64,000 nt of DNA from Ignavibacteriota bacterium (GCA_016218045.1 JACRFB010000016.1:1-64000); one strand, 5' to 3'. Counted from the first letter of the stretch, positions 51,887 to 61,253 are shown. Program-made: numbers and translations. Notes: generated by a model not told the origin, from the letters alone.

Positions 51887-53128
51887 TCAGGTCAATACTT
51901 CGAACACAACAGCGACGCCTTGGCCGACTCCCACACACATGGTTGCGAGACCGTATGGTGACCGCGACTTTGGGCCTGAGGTGCCGCGCATTTCATGCAG
52001 CAGCGTTGTGGCTATGCGGGCGCCGCTGCAGCCGAGCGGATGCCCGAGGGCAATCGCGCCTCCGTTTGGATTCACCCGTGCGGGGTCTAGCCCAAGCGCG
52101 CTGATGACGGCAAGCGCCTGTACGGCGAAGGCCTCGTTTAATTCCACGATGGCGATATCATCGACGACGAGCCCGGCGCGCCGCAAGGCGAGCTGCGATG
52201 CGTCGATGGGCCCGAGACCCATGACACGGGGATCAACTCCGGCCGTCCCCGACGAGACGAAGCGCGCCATCGGTCTGAGTCCCGCCTCGCGCGCTGCACG
52301 CGCGCTCATCATCAGCAGGGCCGCCGCACCGTCGTTCAACGATGAGGAATTACCCGCCGTCACAGTGCCGCCCTTTCGGAATGCCGGCGGCAGGGTTGCC
52401 AGTTTCTCGAGGGATGTGTCGGCGCGCGGCTGTTCATCTCTCGCCACAACAAGCGAGGACTTTTTCTTCTCGATCGTGACGGGAATTATTTCGCCGTCGA
52501 AAATGCCCTCCTCGCGGGCCCGCACGGCGCGCGCGTGGCTCTCGAGTGCAAAAGCGTCCTGATCCTCGCGGGTAATCCCGGTGCGCTCGTGTATGTTCTC
52601 GGCGGTTTCTCCCATCGCTTCGAGCGGATAGAGGGCCGCGAGTTTCGGATTGGGAAAGCGCCAGCCGAGGGCGGTGTCGTAGGCTGTCAGGTTGCCGAAG
52701 GGAAGCGTGTCGGACGTGTTCTTCGGAATCGCGTAGGGCGCCCGTGACATGCTCTCAACTCCGCCTGCAATAATGCAGTCCGCTTCACCGCAACGAATTT
52801 GGTATGCGGCCAACGCGATTGCCGAGAGGCTCGACGCGCAGAGACGGTTCACAGTGAGTCCGGGCACCGTGTCAGGCAGGCCGGCAAGCAGCGAGGCCAT
52901 GCGGGCGACATTGCGGTTGTCTTCCCCGGCCTGGTTTGCGCATCCGAGTATGACCTCGTCGACACGTGCCGGATCGACCGCGTGCCGTTCGATCAGGGAA
53001 CGCAGAACAACCGCCGCCAGGTCGTCGGGCCTGACGTCCTTCAACGCGCCGCCGTACCGCCCTATCGGCGTGCGTAATGCATCCACAATGACGGGGATGC
53101 GGTCGGGATCTTCGAGGAAGAAGCTCAT
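51887..53128 (-). CDS. Acetyl-CoA acyltransferase (thiolase)
   Basis: The 413-aa thiolase has the nucleophilic Cys in [15 protein letters not shown] (about residue 90), the [12 protein letters not shown] motif, [14 protein letters not shown], and the C-terminal pair [13 protein letters not shown] with the second catalytic Cys. It cleaves or condenses acyl-CoAs, as in fatty acid oxidation or acetoacetyl-CoA metabolism; the chain length is not clear. The frame extends upstream through tRNA-Phe to 53320, but the ATG at 53128 is the true family start. Confidence 0.93.
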   Translation of the reverse strand: MSFFLEDPDRIPVIVDALRTPIGRYGGALKDVRPDDLAAVVLRSLIERHAVDPARVDEVILGCANQAGEDNRNVARMASLLAGLPDTVPGLTVNRLCASSLSAIALAAYQIRCGEADCIIAGGVESMSRAPYAIPKNTSDTLPFGNLTAYDTALGWRFPNPKLAALYPLEAMGETAENIHERTGITREDQDAFALESHARAVRAREEGIFDGEIIPVTIEKKKSSLVVARDEQPRADTSLEKLATLPPAFRKGGTVTAGNSSSLNDGAAALLMMSARAAREAGLRPMARFVSSGTAGVDPRVMGLGPIDASQLALRRAGLVVDDIAIVELNEAFAVQALAVISALGLDPARVNPNGGAIALGHPLGCSGARIATTLLHEMRGTSGPKSRSPYGLATMCVGVGQGVAVVFEVLT

Positions 53129-53150
53129 GAATGGCTCGCTCCGTGTGTGA

Positions 53151-53185
53151 AGAAAAAAAGAGGGGGAGGTCTGCTGACCGCCCCC
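53151..53185 (-). terminator. Intrinsic terminator of tRNA-Phe
   Basis: On the minus strand GGGGG-C-GGTC / GACC-T-CCCCC (one mismatch, loop AGCA) is followed by CTTTTTTT-like U-run (A-run at 53153-53159). It lies 17 nt after the tRNA 3' end and separates it from the thiolase gene. Confidence 0.85.
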
Positions 53186-53202
53186 CGAGGCTGTGTGCTG
53201 AG

Positions 53203-53275
53203 TGGACAGGGACGGAATTGAACCGCCGACACATGGATTTTCAGTCCATTGCTCTACCAACTGAGCTACCTGTCC
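53203..53275 (-). tRNA. tRNA-Phe (anticodon GAA)
   Basis: The minus strand gives a 73-nt cloverleaf: acceptor GGACAGG/CCTGTCC with discriminator A, D-arm GCTCAGTTGGTAGAGC, anticodon stem ATGGA/TCCAT with loop CTGAAAA (anticodon GAA), and T-arm GGCGG-TTCAATT-CCGTC. CCA is not encoded. It has its own promoter-like element and a strong terminator. Confidence 0.97.
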
Positions 53276-53290
53276 GTGGTAGGAAAACGC

Positions 53291-53320
53291 AATATAGGAC
53301 GGAATCGCCGAATATGTCAA
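53291..53320 (-). promoter_or_regulatory. Promoter of tRNA-Phe
   Basis: On the minus strand TTGACA (53315-53320) is followed after 18 nt by TATATT (53291-53296), a near-ideal sigma-70-type pair; in Bacteroidetes terms TTG-N21-TATATTG. The tRNA begins 16 nt downstream. Confidence 0.6.
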
Positions 53321-53460
53321 GTGTGCCCAGGAACTGCACGGATCGGGCCTGCCGGCGTGCGCTGAATCGAGAGGTGCATTTTCTCGTCCGGACCCAGCGG
53401 AGAGTTCGGTCTTTCCGTGTGCTGGTGTATATTTCCGTTCAGTTGAATTGTCTTTCTCCT

Positions 53461-54651
53461 ATGCAGATCGTTGCAGAAAATAGAATCGGACGTCGCATCC
53501 TGCGGCATATCCGCGCGCTGGCGCATCCGCGCTTCGTCGGCACGGCGGGAGAACTGCGGGCGCAAAACTACATCCGCGCGGTGTTGCGGAACGAGATGTA
53601 CCACGTGATGGACCACCCCTTCACGTCCTCGTTCTTTCCTCTCGACGTCCTCCCCCGCATCATCATTGCGTCGGTGATCATCGTTCTGATCCTCGGATAT
53701 TTTGCCCTCGACGCGGCGCCTGCATTCAGCGTCGAGTCCGGCGTTTTTGTTCTGCTGACCTTGCTGCTTTCCACACGGTGGGGCAGGGTGACCGAGTGGA
53801 TGTACCGCTTCAGGAAATTCGGCACGCTGCGCTCGAAGAATATCGTCGCGATTCATCCGGCGCAGAACAGCCGCATGAATATCGTCTTCACGGCGCATTA
53901 TGATTCGAAGAGCCAGACGTGGAGCGGCCCGCAGCGAACCGCCATGTTCGGGGCTCTCGCCATCCTCTCCGTCGTCAGCGCTCTTGCCCTCATCGCTGCG
54001 GCCTTTCTGCCTATCCCCGGAGAAATCGCGCTGGTCGCTCTTGTTCCTGCCGCGCTCGTGTTCCTTGCACTCGGAGCAACCGCGACAACAAACGCGTCCC
54101 CGGGCGCCTACGACAACGCCTCCGGCGTCGCGGTTCTGCTGGAACTTGCACATTCCTTTGCGGGCGAACATCCGAACGCCAATCTGGTGTTCATCGCCAC
54201 CGGCGCCGCGGAGGCCGGATTGTGCGGCGCGGTCGCGATGATGCAGAACGAGAGTTTCAGGGAGCAATTTCCTCCCGAGGAAACCATCGTTATCAATCTC
54301 GATGGTATTGGATCACGAGGGCCTCTCCGCGTCACCGACAGGTACGGGATTCCACCCGTCAAGACCGGACCGCTCCTCTCCAATCTCGCGGTCGAAATCG
54401 CGGGGCGCTTCGGTATAGATGTGCGTCGCAATTGGCTGCCCGCGGGAGCGTCGCTGGACCACGTCCCCTTCGCCGGGCATGGGTACCAGGCAATCACTCT
54501 CAGCACGTCCGGCTGGAATCTTGCCTACAGGGCCGTGCATACTGCGCGTGACGTGGCCGATAACCTCGATCTTTCGAGTCTCGAACAGTGTTACGCCGTG
54601 TGCCAGGAGATCGTCGAATCGATCCCGTACATCGAACGCCCCGTCGACTGA
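53461..54651 (+). CDS. M28 family zinc aminopeptidase, membrane-anchored
   Basis: The 396-aa protein has two groups of membrane helices (about 60-100 and 160-210) set around a peptidase core. The metal ligands are seen in VFTAHYDSKS, SPGAYDNASGVAVLLELA, GAAEAGLCGA, NLDGIGS and HTARDVADNLD. It would release N-terminal residues from peptides at the membrane. The frame is open from 53131 over the tRNA, but the ATG at 53461 is where the coding character begins. Confidence 0.85.
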   Translation: MQIVAENRIGRRILRHIRALAHPRFVGTAGELRAQNYIRAVLRNEMYHVMDHPFTSSFFPLDVLPRIIIASVIIVLILGYFALDAAPAFSVESGVFVLLTLLLSTRWGRVTEWMYRFRKFGTLRSKNIVAIHPAQNSRMNIVFTAHYDSKSQTWSGPQRTAMFGALAILSVVSALALIAAAFLPIPGEIALVALVPAALVFLALGATATTNASPGAYDNASGVAVLLELAHSFAGEHPNANLVFIATGAAEAGLCGAVAMMQNESFREQFPPEETIVINLDGIGSRGPLRVTDRYGIPPVKTGPLLSNLAVEIAGRFGIDVRRNWLPAGASLDHVPFAGHGYQAITLSTSGWNLAYRAVHTARDVADNLDLSSLEQCYAVCQEIVESIPYIERPVD

Positions 54652-54749
54652 GCGGTCTGAACCTCCCGCTTCCGCTGGGCGCTGAATCGCGGGCACGCAC
54701 GCTCCCCGCCGCTCGCTCCGTTTTTTATCCACGAACCATGGACTGCATC

Positions 54750-55379
54750 ATGAAAAAACACCATGTCATCCGATTATCTCTTCTGGCGCTGGCCTGTCTC
54801 TCGCTGTCCTGTGCGCAGCTCAAGGGGCTAAAGGACGCGCTGACGAATCTGCAGCGCTGTTCGTTCAAGCTCGACAGTGTCAACGGTTTCGAGCTGATGG
54901 GTGTCGGCCTTTCCAGTAAAAAATCGGTGTCCGACTTCTCCGTGCGCGACGGTGCCAAACTCGTGTCGGGTTTCGCGAAGGGGAGTTTCCCCGCGTCGTT
55001 TACTCTGAACGTGGCGGCAATCAATCCGAATGACGGCCAGGGTGGACGCTCGCAGGCCTCCGCCACACTCACGAGTTTTGCATGGACGATGCTCATCGAC
55101 AACACCATCACTATCAGCGGCGACATCACGGAACCGATAACGATTCCAGGCACGGGCCAGCAGAGCATCATTCCCCTGAAGATGAATCTGGATCTGGCGC
55201 AGTTTTTCCGTGACAACGGCTACGATCATGTTGTGAACCTCGCGCTTGCGCTTGGCGGCGTGAACGGATCACCGTCGCGCATCACGCTCAAGGCCAAGCC
55301 GCGGCTGCATACCGACTTTGGCGATATCATGTACCCGGGCGAAATCAGCATTATCGACAAGGAATTTCGCGGACAGTAA
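54750..55379 (+). CDS. LEA14-like lipoprotein
   Basis: The 209-aa protein has a lipoprotein signal with a Cys after LACLSLS and a beta-sandwich domain of the LEA type 2 kind: FKLDSVNGFELMGVGLSS, FTLNVAAINPNDGQGG, RITLKAKPRLHTDFG. The NPN motif and strand pattern fit the LEA14/WHy domain family, which is found in bacterial lipoproteins of unknown role. The ATG at 54750 is chosen because it begins the signal; ATG 54738 is an alternative. Confidence 0.65.
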   Translation: MKKHHVIRLSLLALACLSLSCAQLKGLKDALTNLQRCSFKLDSVNGFELMGVGLSSKKSVSDFSVRDGAKLVSGFAKGSFPASFTLNVAAINPNDGQGGRSQASATLTSFAWTMLIDNTITISGDITEPITIPGTGQQSIIPLKMNLDLAQFFRDNGYDHVVNLALALGGVNGSPSRITLKAKPRLHTDFGDIMYPGEISIIDKEFRGQ

Positions 55380-55419
55380 CAACGCACCATTTCCAGCGGA
55401 ACAGATGCCATCCGAAACA

Positions 55420-55446
55420 CAACGAGCGCCCGCAAGGCGCTCGTTG
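55420..55446. terminator. Bidirectional hairpin between two convergent lipoprotein genes
   Basis: A perfect 11-bp stem (CAACGAGCGCC / GGCGCTCGTTG, loop of 5) lies between the LEA14-like gene and the NlpC/P60 gene. U-runs are short on both sides. Confidence 0.6.
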
Positions 55447-55471
55447 TCTGTGTGCCGAAAAGGGAAAAAGT

Positions 55472-56323
55472 TTAGCGGCGGACTTCGGTCAGATTCGGAT
55501 TCACCAAGCGGCGCGCTCCCACATACGTGCGCTGATAATACCCCTGGTCGATCGGAGAAATGATGACGCCGTGCCTCGTGCTTGCATGTGCAAAGAGGTT
55601 TTCTCCGATATATATCCCCACGTGAGAGACAGGGCCCCTGCGGCGGCGAGTCTTGAAGAATACCAGATCTCCGATTTTGAGATCGTCCTTTTTGATTTTT
55701 GAACCGGTCCCGAACTGTTCGTTCGAGCTGCGCGGCAGCCGCATTCCGAAGGCGCGCGAATAGACGGTGCCAACAAATGCCGAGCAGTCCAGTCCGCTCA
55801 CGGCGTTCATCCCGCCGTAGCGGTAGGGATTGCCGAGCAGGTTCACGATCTCCTTCATCATTTCGATGCGGTTGACCGCCGGATTTGCCTCGTTGGCGTC
55901 CAGCATCGGTTCGTTGTGCCGCACGATCTTCTGGACTATTGCCTCTTCCGCCGACGGTTCTTCCGCGGCGAACTCGAGGCTTGCGTCGAGATCGTCGTCG
56001 AGCTCTTCGCGGTCAAGACCGATGACGTCGGCCTCTTGGACCGGCGCGATGTGTCTGTTCACGACAGTACGCTGTGACATGTCGTTCTCGCTCGGCTCTG
56101 CATTCAACTGCGCATGCTCCTTCAGGAGAGAGTATGCACCCACCTGTGTGGGATCGAGGAGATCGGCTGTCGATCGGGTCGCCACCGGAAGTTGATCCGG
56201 CGCGAAAGTCATGGACGATGTGCGAAAACGGGGGAGCGGCTCAAGGGAAGCACAGCCCTGAATGCCGATCAGGAGACTGGCTAGTAGAAGAGGTGCGATG
56301 AAAAGGGGGCGCAAATCTCTCAT
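55472..56323 (-). CDS. NlpC/P60 family lipoprotein endopeptidase
   Basis: The 283-aa lipoprotein (lipobox LIGIQGC) has a ~130-residue low-complexity acidic linker and a C-terminal NlpC/P60 domain with the catalytic Cys in GLDCSAFVG and His in PVSHVGIYIGE, plus LFAHASTRHGV. Such enzymes cut D-gamma-Glu-diaminopimelate bonds in peptidoglycan. The ATG at 56323 is preferred, with AAGGA 7 nt upstream; a GTG at 56338 is also in frame. Confidence 0.85.
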   Translation of the reverse strand: MRDLRPLFIAPLLLASLLIGIQGCASLEPLPRFRTSSMTFAPDQLPVATRSTADLLDPTQVGAYSLLKEHAQLNAEPSENDMSQRTVVNRHIAPVQEADVIGLDREELDDDLDASLEFAAEEPSAEEAIVQKIVRHNEPMLDANEANPAVNRIEMMKEIVNLLGNPYRYGGMNAVSGLDCSAFVGTVYSRAFGMRLPRSSNEQFGTGSKIKKDDLKIGDLVFFKTRRRRGPVSHVGIYIGENLFAHASTRHGVIISPIDQGYYQRTYVGARRLVNPNLTEVRR

Positions 56324-56339
56324 CTGGTGTTCCTTCACT

Positions 56340-56875
56340 TCTCCGGTGAAGGAACGCCTGGAAGGCCGGCGGCCGGTTTCTTCTCGGTGGATTCAACGCG
56401 GGAGCATGTGAGTACCTGAAGCAAGCCCGGGATGGACATCCCACAGGCGCTCAGTGCTGCTGGGTTGGATTCGAGGAGAAGGTGTGTACCGATACGCGAT
56501 AGTACAGCTTCCAAACGTTCCACAACAATCCCGACTCTTCGCTTCCGTTGGAACATTTCCTGTGCAGGTGCGCAGGATAAAAGGTGCAGAAGGCGAAACT
56601 GCGAGCGGGGGTGATCTTTGCCCGTGACGTGGGCTCTATCTGAACTCCGATGGTGGAGGTGATGGGGTACCGGAACCGAGCAGACGATTCGCTCGGTACC
56701 AACTCTAAAACTACCTGATACAAAAATCAGATGCAACCGCATGAGTCGAAAAAAATGGCACGGGCAACGCGTTGCGCGGGAGTGCGGAGATAGGTATTTT
56801 TCAAGTGAAAAGTGATAAAAAACAAAGATTTTCCGCTTTTCTCCCCCCTTTTGCCCATCCTTCCGGATCCCTCTC
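56340..56875. other. Intergenic region without a supported gene
   Basis: Short open frames occur on both strands but none has a signal peptide, a recognisable motif or good codon use. A run of A/T-rich sequence lies just before the oxidoreductase start at 56876. I see no clear promoter match. The region is flanked by the NlpC gene and the oxidoreductase, which point away from each other, so it probably holds both promoters. Confidence 0.6.
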
Positions 56876-58888
56876 ATGCCTCTGAAGAACATCGTCTTTA
56901 TCGTGCTGCTGCTCGCGGCAGCCGGAATCTTCTCCTTCACTTTGCGGCGTGTTATCCGGACCCTGCAGCTCGGAAAACCCGAAAACCGTTTCGATCAATG
57001 GGACAAACGGATCTCTAATGTCCTAGAAATCGCGATTGGGCAGACAAAGATCCTACGGGACAGGATCGCGGGTCCTGTTCATGCCGGGATCTTCTGGGGT
57101 TTTATGGTTCTGCTCGCGGCCGTTGCCGAGTCGATCGGCGAAGGTATCATACCCGGTTTCAGTCTGTCCTTCCTCGGCCCGGTGTATGATCTGCTTGCGC
57201 TTGGCGGCGATCTGATGGGTTTTGTGGTTCTGCTCGCCGTTCTCGTCGCGTTGTTCCGCCGGCACGTTTCCGGTCCGGCACGTGTCCGTGCCGTCGATCC
57301 GAAAGCACAGCTCGACGCAACGCTCATACTTACCGCTATCGCGTGTATCATGATTTCGATGTTTTTCCAGAACGCCGCACGCATCGCATTGGGTGAAGGC
57401 GGCGCGTACGCGTCGCACTGGCGCCCGCTGAGTCTTGCTTTGGCCGGGATATTCTCGGCTGGCAGCGGCACCGAACTCGTCTTCGAGATCGCGTGGTGGA
57501 TCCATATCGTGCTTGTGCTCGGGTTCCTCAACGCGCTTCCGTACACGAAACACTTCCATGTGCTGACCTCGGTACCCAACACGTATTTCAGCAACCGGGG
57601 TATTCGGATCGAGGGTGACGGAGCCCTGAAGCCGGTGAACCTGGAGGACGAAACCGCGGAAAAATTCGGGGCCTCGGACATAGAGGATCTAACCTGGAAA
57701 CAACTCTTCGACAGTTACACATGCACCGAATGCGGCCGCTGCACCGCCGTCTGCCCCGCCAATCTCACCGGCAAACCGCTCTCGCCGAAAAAAATCATTA
57801 CCGACACACGTGCGCGGCTTCAGGAAAAGGCCCCGCTGCTCCTGGCCGGCGAGGCCGAGTCCGCCGAAACCGCAAAGCCCCTCCTCCATTCCTACATCAC
57901 GGCCGAAGAGTTATGGGCCTGCACCACCTGCCGCGCCTGCGTGCAGGAATGTCCGGTCATGATCGAGCATGTGGATGAAATCGTGGAACTGCGCCGCAAT
58001 CTCGTCCTGACCGAAGGGGCCTTCCCCGATGAGCTCCAATTGTTGTACAAGAATCTGGAGAACAACTTCGCACCCTGGCAGTTCAGCCCCGACGACCGTG
58101 CGAAGTGGGCCGAGGGCCTCAACATCCCGCAATTGTCGGAGCTCGGTAGCGCCGAAGGAATCGACTACCTGTTCTGGGTCGGCTGTGCCGGCTCCTTCGA
58201 CGCCCGTTACAAGCGTGTCAGCGTGGCCTTTGCACGCATCATGCAACATGCGGGACTGCGCTTCGCCATTCTGGGAACAGAAGAGAAGTGCAACGGCGAC
58301 TCCGCGCGCCGCACTGGCAATGAGTACCTTGCCCAGATGCTGATGCAGGACAACATCTCTACATTGAACGGATATGGCGTCAAACGGATCGTGACCGCCT
58401 GCCCGCACTGTTTCCATTCCCTGCAGAACGAGTTCCCGCAGTTCGGCGGTGCGTATGAGGTGATCCATCACACGCAGCTCATCAAGGAACTGGTTGAACA
58501 GGGTGTGCTTGGACTGACCGAGCCCTTGCCCGGTACTGCAACCGTGCACGATAGCTGCTACCTTGGCCGGTACAACGATGTCTACGACGAACCGCGGCTT
58601 TCCCTGGCAAATGTGCCCGGACTCCGCATGGTCGAAATGGAACGCAGCCGCGACCGCGGCCTGTGCTGCGGTGCGGGCGGAGGCCGCATGTTTATGGAGG
58701 AGACCATCGGCAAGCGTGTCAACATCGAACGAACCGAGGAAGCTCTTGCCACAGGAGCCGACACCATCGCCTCCGCGTGCCCGTTCTGCATGACAATGCT
58801 CACCGACGGTGTCAAGGAAAAAGGCCGCGCCGAGGATGTGCAGGTCAAGGATATCGCAGAGATCGTCTACGAAGCAATGAGGAAGTAA
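56876..58888 (+). CDS. Membrane Fe-S oxidoreductase (EMO/HdrD-like; cytochrome-b-like plus CCG domains)
   Basis: The 670-aa protein has an N-terminal membrane part (residues 1-240, about six helices, DsrM/NarI-like), two 4Fe-4S motifs (CTECGRCTAVCP at about 282 and CTTCRACVQECP at about 346), and two cysteine-rich CCG domains (CPHCFHSLQNEFPQFGG and LCCGAGGGRMFM, CPFCMTML). This layout matches the ETF:methylmenaquinone oxidoreductase group (EMO) and heterodisulfide-reductase-like proteins. It would pass electrons from a flavoprotein to quinone. No etfAB genes are in the window, so the electron donor is inferred. Start at ATG 56876. Confidence 0.8.
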   Translation: MPLKNIVFIVLLLAAAGIFSFTLRRVIRTLQLGKPENRFDQWDKRISNVLEIAIGQTKILRDRIAGPVHAGIFWGFMVLLAAVAESIGEGIIPGFSLSFLGPVYDLLALGGDLMGFVVLLAVLVALFRRHVSGPARVRAVDPKAQLDATLILTAIACIMISMFFQNAARIALGEGGAYASHWRPLSLALAGIFSAGSGTELVFEIAWWIHIVLVLGFLNALPYTKHFHVLTSVPNTYFSNRGIRIEGDGALKPVNLEDETAEKFGASDIEDLTWKQLFDSYTCTECGRCTAVCPANLTGKPLSPKKIITDTRARLQEKAPLLLAGEAESAETAKPLLHSYITAEELWACTTCRACVQECPVMIEHVDEIVELRRNLVLTEGAFPDELQLLYKNLENNFAPWQFSPDDRAKWAEGLNIPQLSELGSAEGIDYLFWVGCAGSFDARYKRVSVAFARIMQHAGLRFAILGTEEKCNGDSARRTGNEYLAQMLMQDNISTLNGYGVKRIVTACPHCFHSLQNEFPQFGGAYEVIHHTQLIKELVEQGVLGLTEPLPGTATVHDSCYLGRYNDVYDEPRLSLANVPGLRMVEMERSRDRGLCCGAGGGRMFMEETIGKRVNIERTEEALATGADTIASACPFCMTMLTDGVKEKGRAEDVQVKDIAEIVYEAMRK

Positions 58889-58897
58889 CCGTAGCCA

Positions 58898-58921
58898 CGC
58901 GGAGGTGTGTGCACCTCCGCG
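58898..58921. other. Inverted repeat after the oxidoreductase gene
   Basis: A 10-bp stem CGCGGAGGTG / CACCTCCGCG with loop TGTG lies 10 nt past the stop. It may terminate or stabilise the mRNA, but no U-run follows on either strand. Confidence 0.5.
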
Positions 58922-58942
58922 CCACTGCGGCCGTGCCCGTCC

Positions 58943-59890
58943 ATGCGCTCCATTCTTCCCACACCGTTCCATCGGCTCTCCGCCCTGTCGCGCGAGTTCG
59001 GGATCGAATTGTGGTGCAAACGTGACGACCTCACGGGCTTCGCGCTCGGCGGGAACAAGACACGCAAGCTCGACATGTTGATCGAGGATGCGCTGAAACG
59101 CGGCGCAACCGATCTGATCGCCGTCGGCGGCGTACAGTCGAATTTCTGCCGACTCGCGGCGGCGTACGCCGCTGCGGAAGGAGTCGCGGCACATCTTGTC
59201 CTCGGCGGGACGCGGTTGCACTCGCGTGTAGGGGGTAATCTGCTGCTCGACGAATTTTTCGGAGCGCGGATCACACGGGTCGATTCGGACGATTGGTTGT
59301 TATGGGAACGCGCCGCCGTGGAAAAGGAAGCAGGGCTCATTGCTGAAGGCCGTACGCCGTACAGGATGCCCGTCGGCGGCTCGACGCCGATCGGCGCCAA
59401 GGGATATGTGGCTGGTTTCCTGGAAATCCTCAAAGATGCCGAGGCCGCCTCGATCGAAATAGGTGCGATTGTTCATGCAACATCATCCGCGGGCACACAT
59501 GCGGGACTGCTTGTGGGGCGCGCGTTGAGTGGATGGGACGGACGGATCATCGCGATGGCAGTCGCTAAATCGGAGGAACAGCTCCGCAATGAGGCGGCGG
59601 CGCTCGCTGGCACTCTGGCCGACTCGCTCGGCGTCGATATCGATCCCGCCGGATTGCTCGTGGATGCCGGGTCGCTTGGGCCGGGCTACGGTGTACCAAC
59701 CGCCGAAGCACAGGAAGCGCAGCTGCTGTTCGCCTTGCGCGAAGGGATACTACTCGATGACGTCTACACGGCGAAGGCCGCCGCGGGACTGCTCCGTCTC
59801 TGCAGGGAAGGGCGCCTGCCGAAGGATCGTGCCGTGGTGTTCCTGCACACGGGAGGTGTGCCGCAGATGTTTTCGGTCCTGCCTGTCTGA
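58943..59890 (+). CDS. D-cysteine desulfhydrase/ACC deaminase family PLP enzyme
   Basis: The 315-aa PLP enzyme has the lysine motif LGGNKTRKLDML, VGGVQSNFCRLAAAYA, the phosphate-binding TSSAGTHAGLLVG, and HTGGVPQMF at the C-terminus. The fold is that of D-cysteine desulfhydrase and 1-aminocyclopropane-1-carboxylate deaminase; which reaction is not certain. In E. coli DcyD breaks D-cysteine to pyruvate, sulfide and ammonia. The ATG at 58943 is chosen; the longer frame from 58907 starts inside the hairpin. Confidence 0.82.
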   Translation: MRSILPTPFHRLSALSREFGIELWCKRDDLTGFALGGNKTRKLDMLIEDALKRGATDLIAVGGVQSNFCRLAAAYAAAEGVAAHLVLGGTRLHSRVGGNLLLDEFFGARITRVDSDDWLLWERAAVEKEAGLIAEGRTPYRMPVGGSTPIGAKGYVAGFLEILKDAEAASIEIGAIVHATSSAGTHAGLLVGRALSGWDGRIIAMAVAKSEEQLRNEAAALAGTLADSLGVDIDPAGLLVDAGSLGPGYGVPTAEAQEAQLLFALREGILLDDVYTAKAAAGLLRLCREGRLPKDRAVVFLHTGGVPQMFSVLPV

Positions 59891-59918
59891 TTCTGTAAGG
59901 CGGTCGGCCGTCGGCGGA

Positions 59919-60371
59919 TCAGAAAGCCAACATCAATGTGCCCGCACTCAACAGACCTAGCGCCGCTTGCAGAATGAGGGTGCGGGCCGGGATGGCGCGG
60001 CCGCGCCGCATCCCGTGGACAATCCCGATCGGTGTCCAATACGCCCAGCCGCACGCGTCAGCCATGATACCCCGCGCGAAATCGCCGCGTCGGTCCCACG
60101 GCCGTGGTGCGTTTACGGTTTCTGAGAAGACGTAGTACAGGAAATCGAGTCCGAACGTCCACCAGATGATGTTGAAGCCTAGCGCCGTTGCCCATCCTGC
60201 GTGCTGCAACAGCAACAGGGTGAAAACGATCTGCATACCGAGCTGGCATACCCGGTACACCTTCAACGCGCGGGACGATGTGCGCGTGCTGTTATATCCC
60301 ACATAATCAATGCCGGCGTAGAGAAAGCATGCGATACCAAGAAGTATCCACGGCGATGTCACGCGGACCAT
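59919..60371 (-). CDS. Small integral membrane protein of unknown function
   Basis: The 150-aa protein has four or five hydrophobic helices (SPWILLGIACFLYAGIDYVG, GMQIVFTLLLLQHAGWATAL, NIIWWTFGLDFLYYVFSE, LILQAALGLLSAGTLMLAF) with polar, aromatic-rich loops. I do not recognise the family. It converges with the D-cysteine desulfhydrase gene and lies just downstream of the TonB-domain gene on the same strand. Confidence 0.6.
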   Translation of the reverse strand: MVRVTSPWILLGIACFLYAGIDYVGYNSTRTSSRALKVYRVCQLGMQIVFTLLLLQHAGWATALGFNIIWWTFGLDFLYYVFSETVNAPRPWDRRGDFARGIMADACGWAYWTPIGIVHGMRRGRAIPARTLILQAALGLLSAGTLMLAF

Positions 60372-60416
60372 GCCTCTGCTGCGAATGGACGATGTGACGC
60401 TGCCTCCGCGAGGCGT

Positions 60417-61253
60417 TTACAGATACGACTTCTTGATCTCGAGTTCCTGATTCAGGCGGTCGATGTCGTTGGCGCTCACCACTTCAGCATTGGAGATGAT
60501 GTTCACCTGCTGCACGGCAACAACAGTGGTCGGGACCTGTTCCGGTGGGATTTCACGTTGTGTATTTCTCGCGGTTGCCGGACGACCGGAGCCGTCGAGT
60601 GTTTCCTTTGCGGAAGCAATCTCATCGCGCAGGCGAAGGATCGCGAGTTCTTTCTTTTCTGCGAGCTGCCTGTGTAGGCGCTTTGCGGCCGCGACGCGGT
60701 CTTCAAGACGCCTGCGAATTGACTCCGCCTTCTCACGGCTGCTACGTGAGTGTGCCAGACCCTGGAATTCGCGCATCACCACTTCATACTGCTGCTGCAC
60801 GCGGGCGAGTTCCAGTCGCGTGTGCCAGTAATTCTCCGGATCCGACGCGAGGAGAAAATAATACGGGACGGAAATGCGGAAGTCGGTCGGAGTGCCGTCG
60901 AGCATTGCGTAGCCCGACGGGAACCGCGATTTCAGCGCCGCGCGTAATGCCTCTTCATCGAATGCTTCGTCGCCCGATCCGACCGATACCTCGGCGTACA
61001 CGACGTCGCCTTCGGCGGTGACATACAGCGAGAGTTCGGCCACGCCTTCGAAATCGTTTTCACGATGGACAGCGGGGTAATCCGGTTTCACCAATTGCGG
61101 AGGCAGCGGCGATGTAAAGTGTAACGTGGCGCCCTGAGGAGGAAGCGAGAACTCCTGCGGGATCGAGCCGCGTTTCTTTACGCCGTCCGTCTGTCCGTAA
61201 CAGAGGGCGGATATGAGGAGAAAGACTGCTGCGGTGGTGAGGACACGCGTCAT
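60417..61253 (-). CDS. Secreted TonB C-terminal-domain protein with coiled coil
   Basis: The 278-aa protein has a cleavable-looking signal peptide (about 1-20) and a TonB-type domain at residues about 45-135, with LVKPDYPAVHRENDFEGVAEL and VSVGSGDEAFDEEALRAAL. A ~145-residue C-terminal region of coiled-coil character with many Arg/Glu/Lys follows. Classical TonB has its domain at the C-terminus after a membrane anchor and a proline-rich spacer; both are absent. It may be a periplasmic adaptor. Confidence 0.72.
   Translation of the reverse strand: MTRVLTTAAVFLLISALCYGQTDGVKKRGSIPQEFSLPPQGATLHFTSPLPPQLVKPDYPAVHRENDFEGVAELSLYVTAEGDVVYAEVSVGSGDEAFDEEALRAALKSRFPSGYAMLDGTPTDFRISVPYYFLLASDPENYWHTRLELARVQQQYEVVMREFQGLAHSRSSREKAESIRRRLEDRVAAAKRLHRQLAEKKELAILRLRDEIASAKETLDGSGRPATARNTQREIPPEQVPTTVVAVQQVNIISNAEVVSANDIDRLNQELEIKKSYL

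Noticed and set aside
53203-53275. tRNA-Phe as an integration site
   Set aside because: No integrase, direct repeat of the tRNA 3' end or foreign-looking gene is present on either side.
53129-53460. Extended starts of the thiolase and M28 genes across tRNA-Phe
   Set aside because: Both frames remain open through the tRNA by chance; family N-termini begin at 53128 (thiolase) and 53461 (M28), and the tRNA has its own promoter and terminator.
56335-56940. 201-codon minus-strand frame in the 56.3-56.9 kb gap
   Set aside because: It overlaps the oxidoreductase start, and the translation has Cys/His/Arg-rich random character with no signal or domain.
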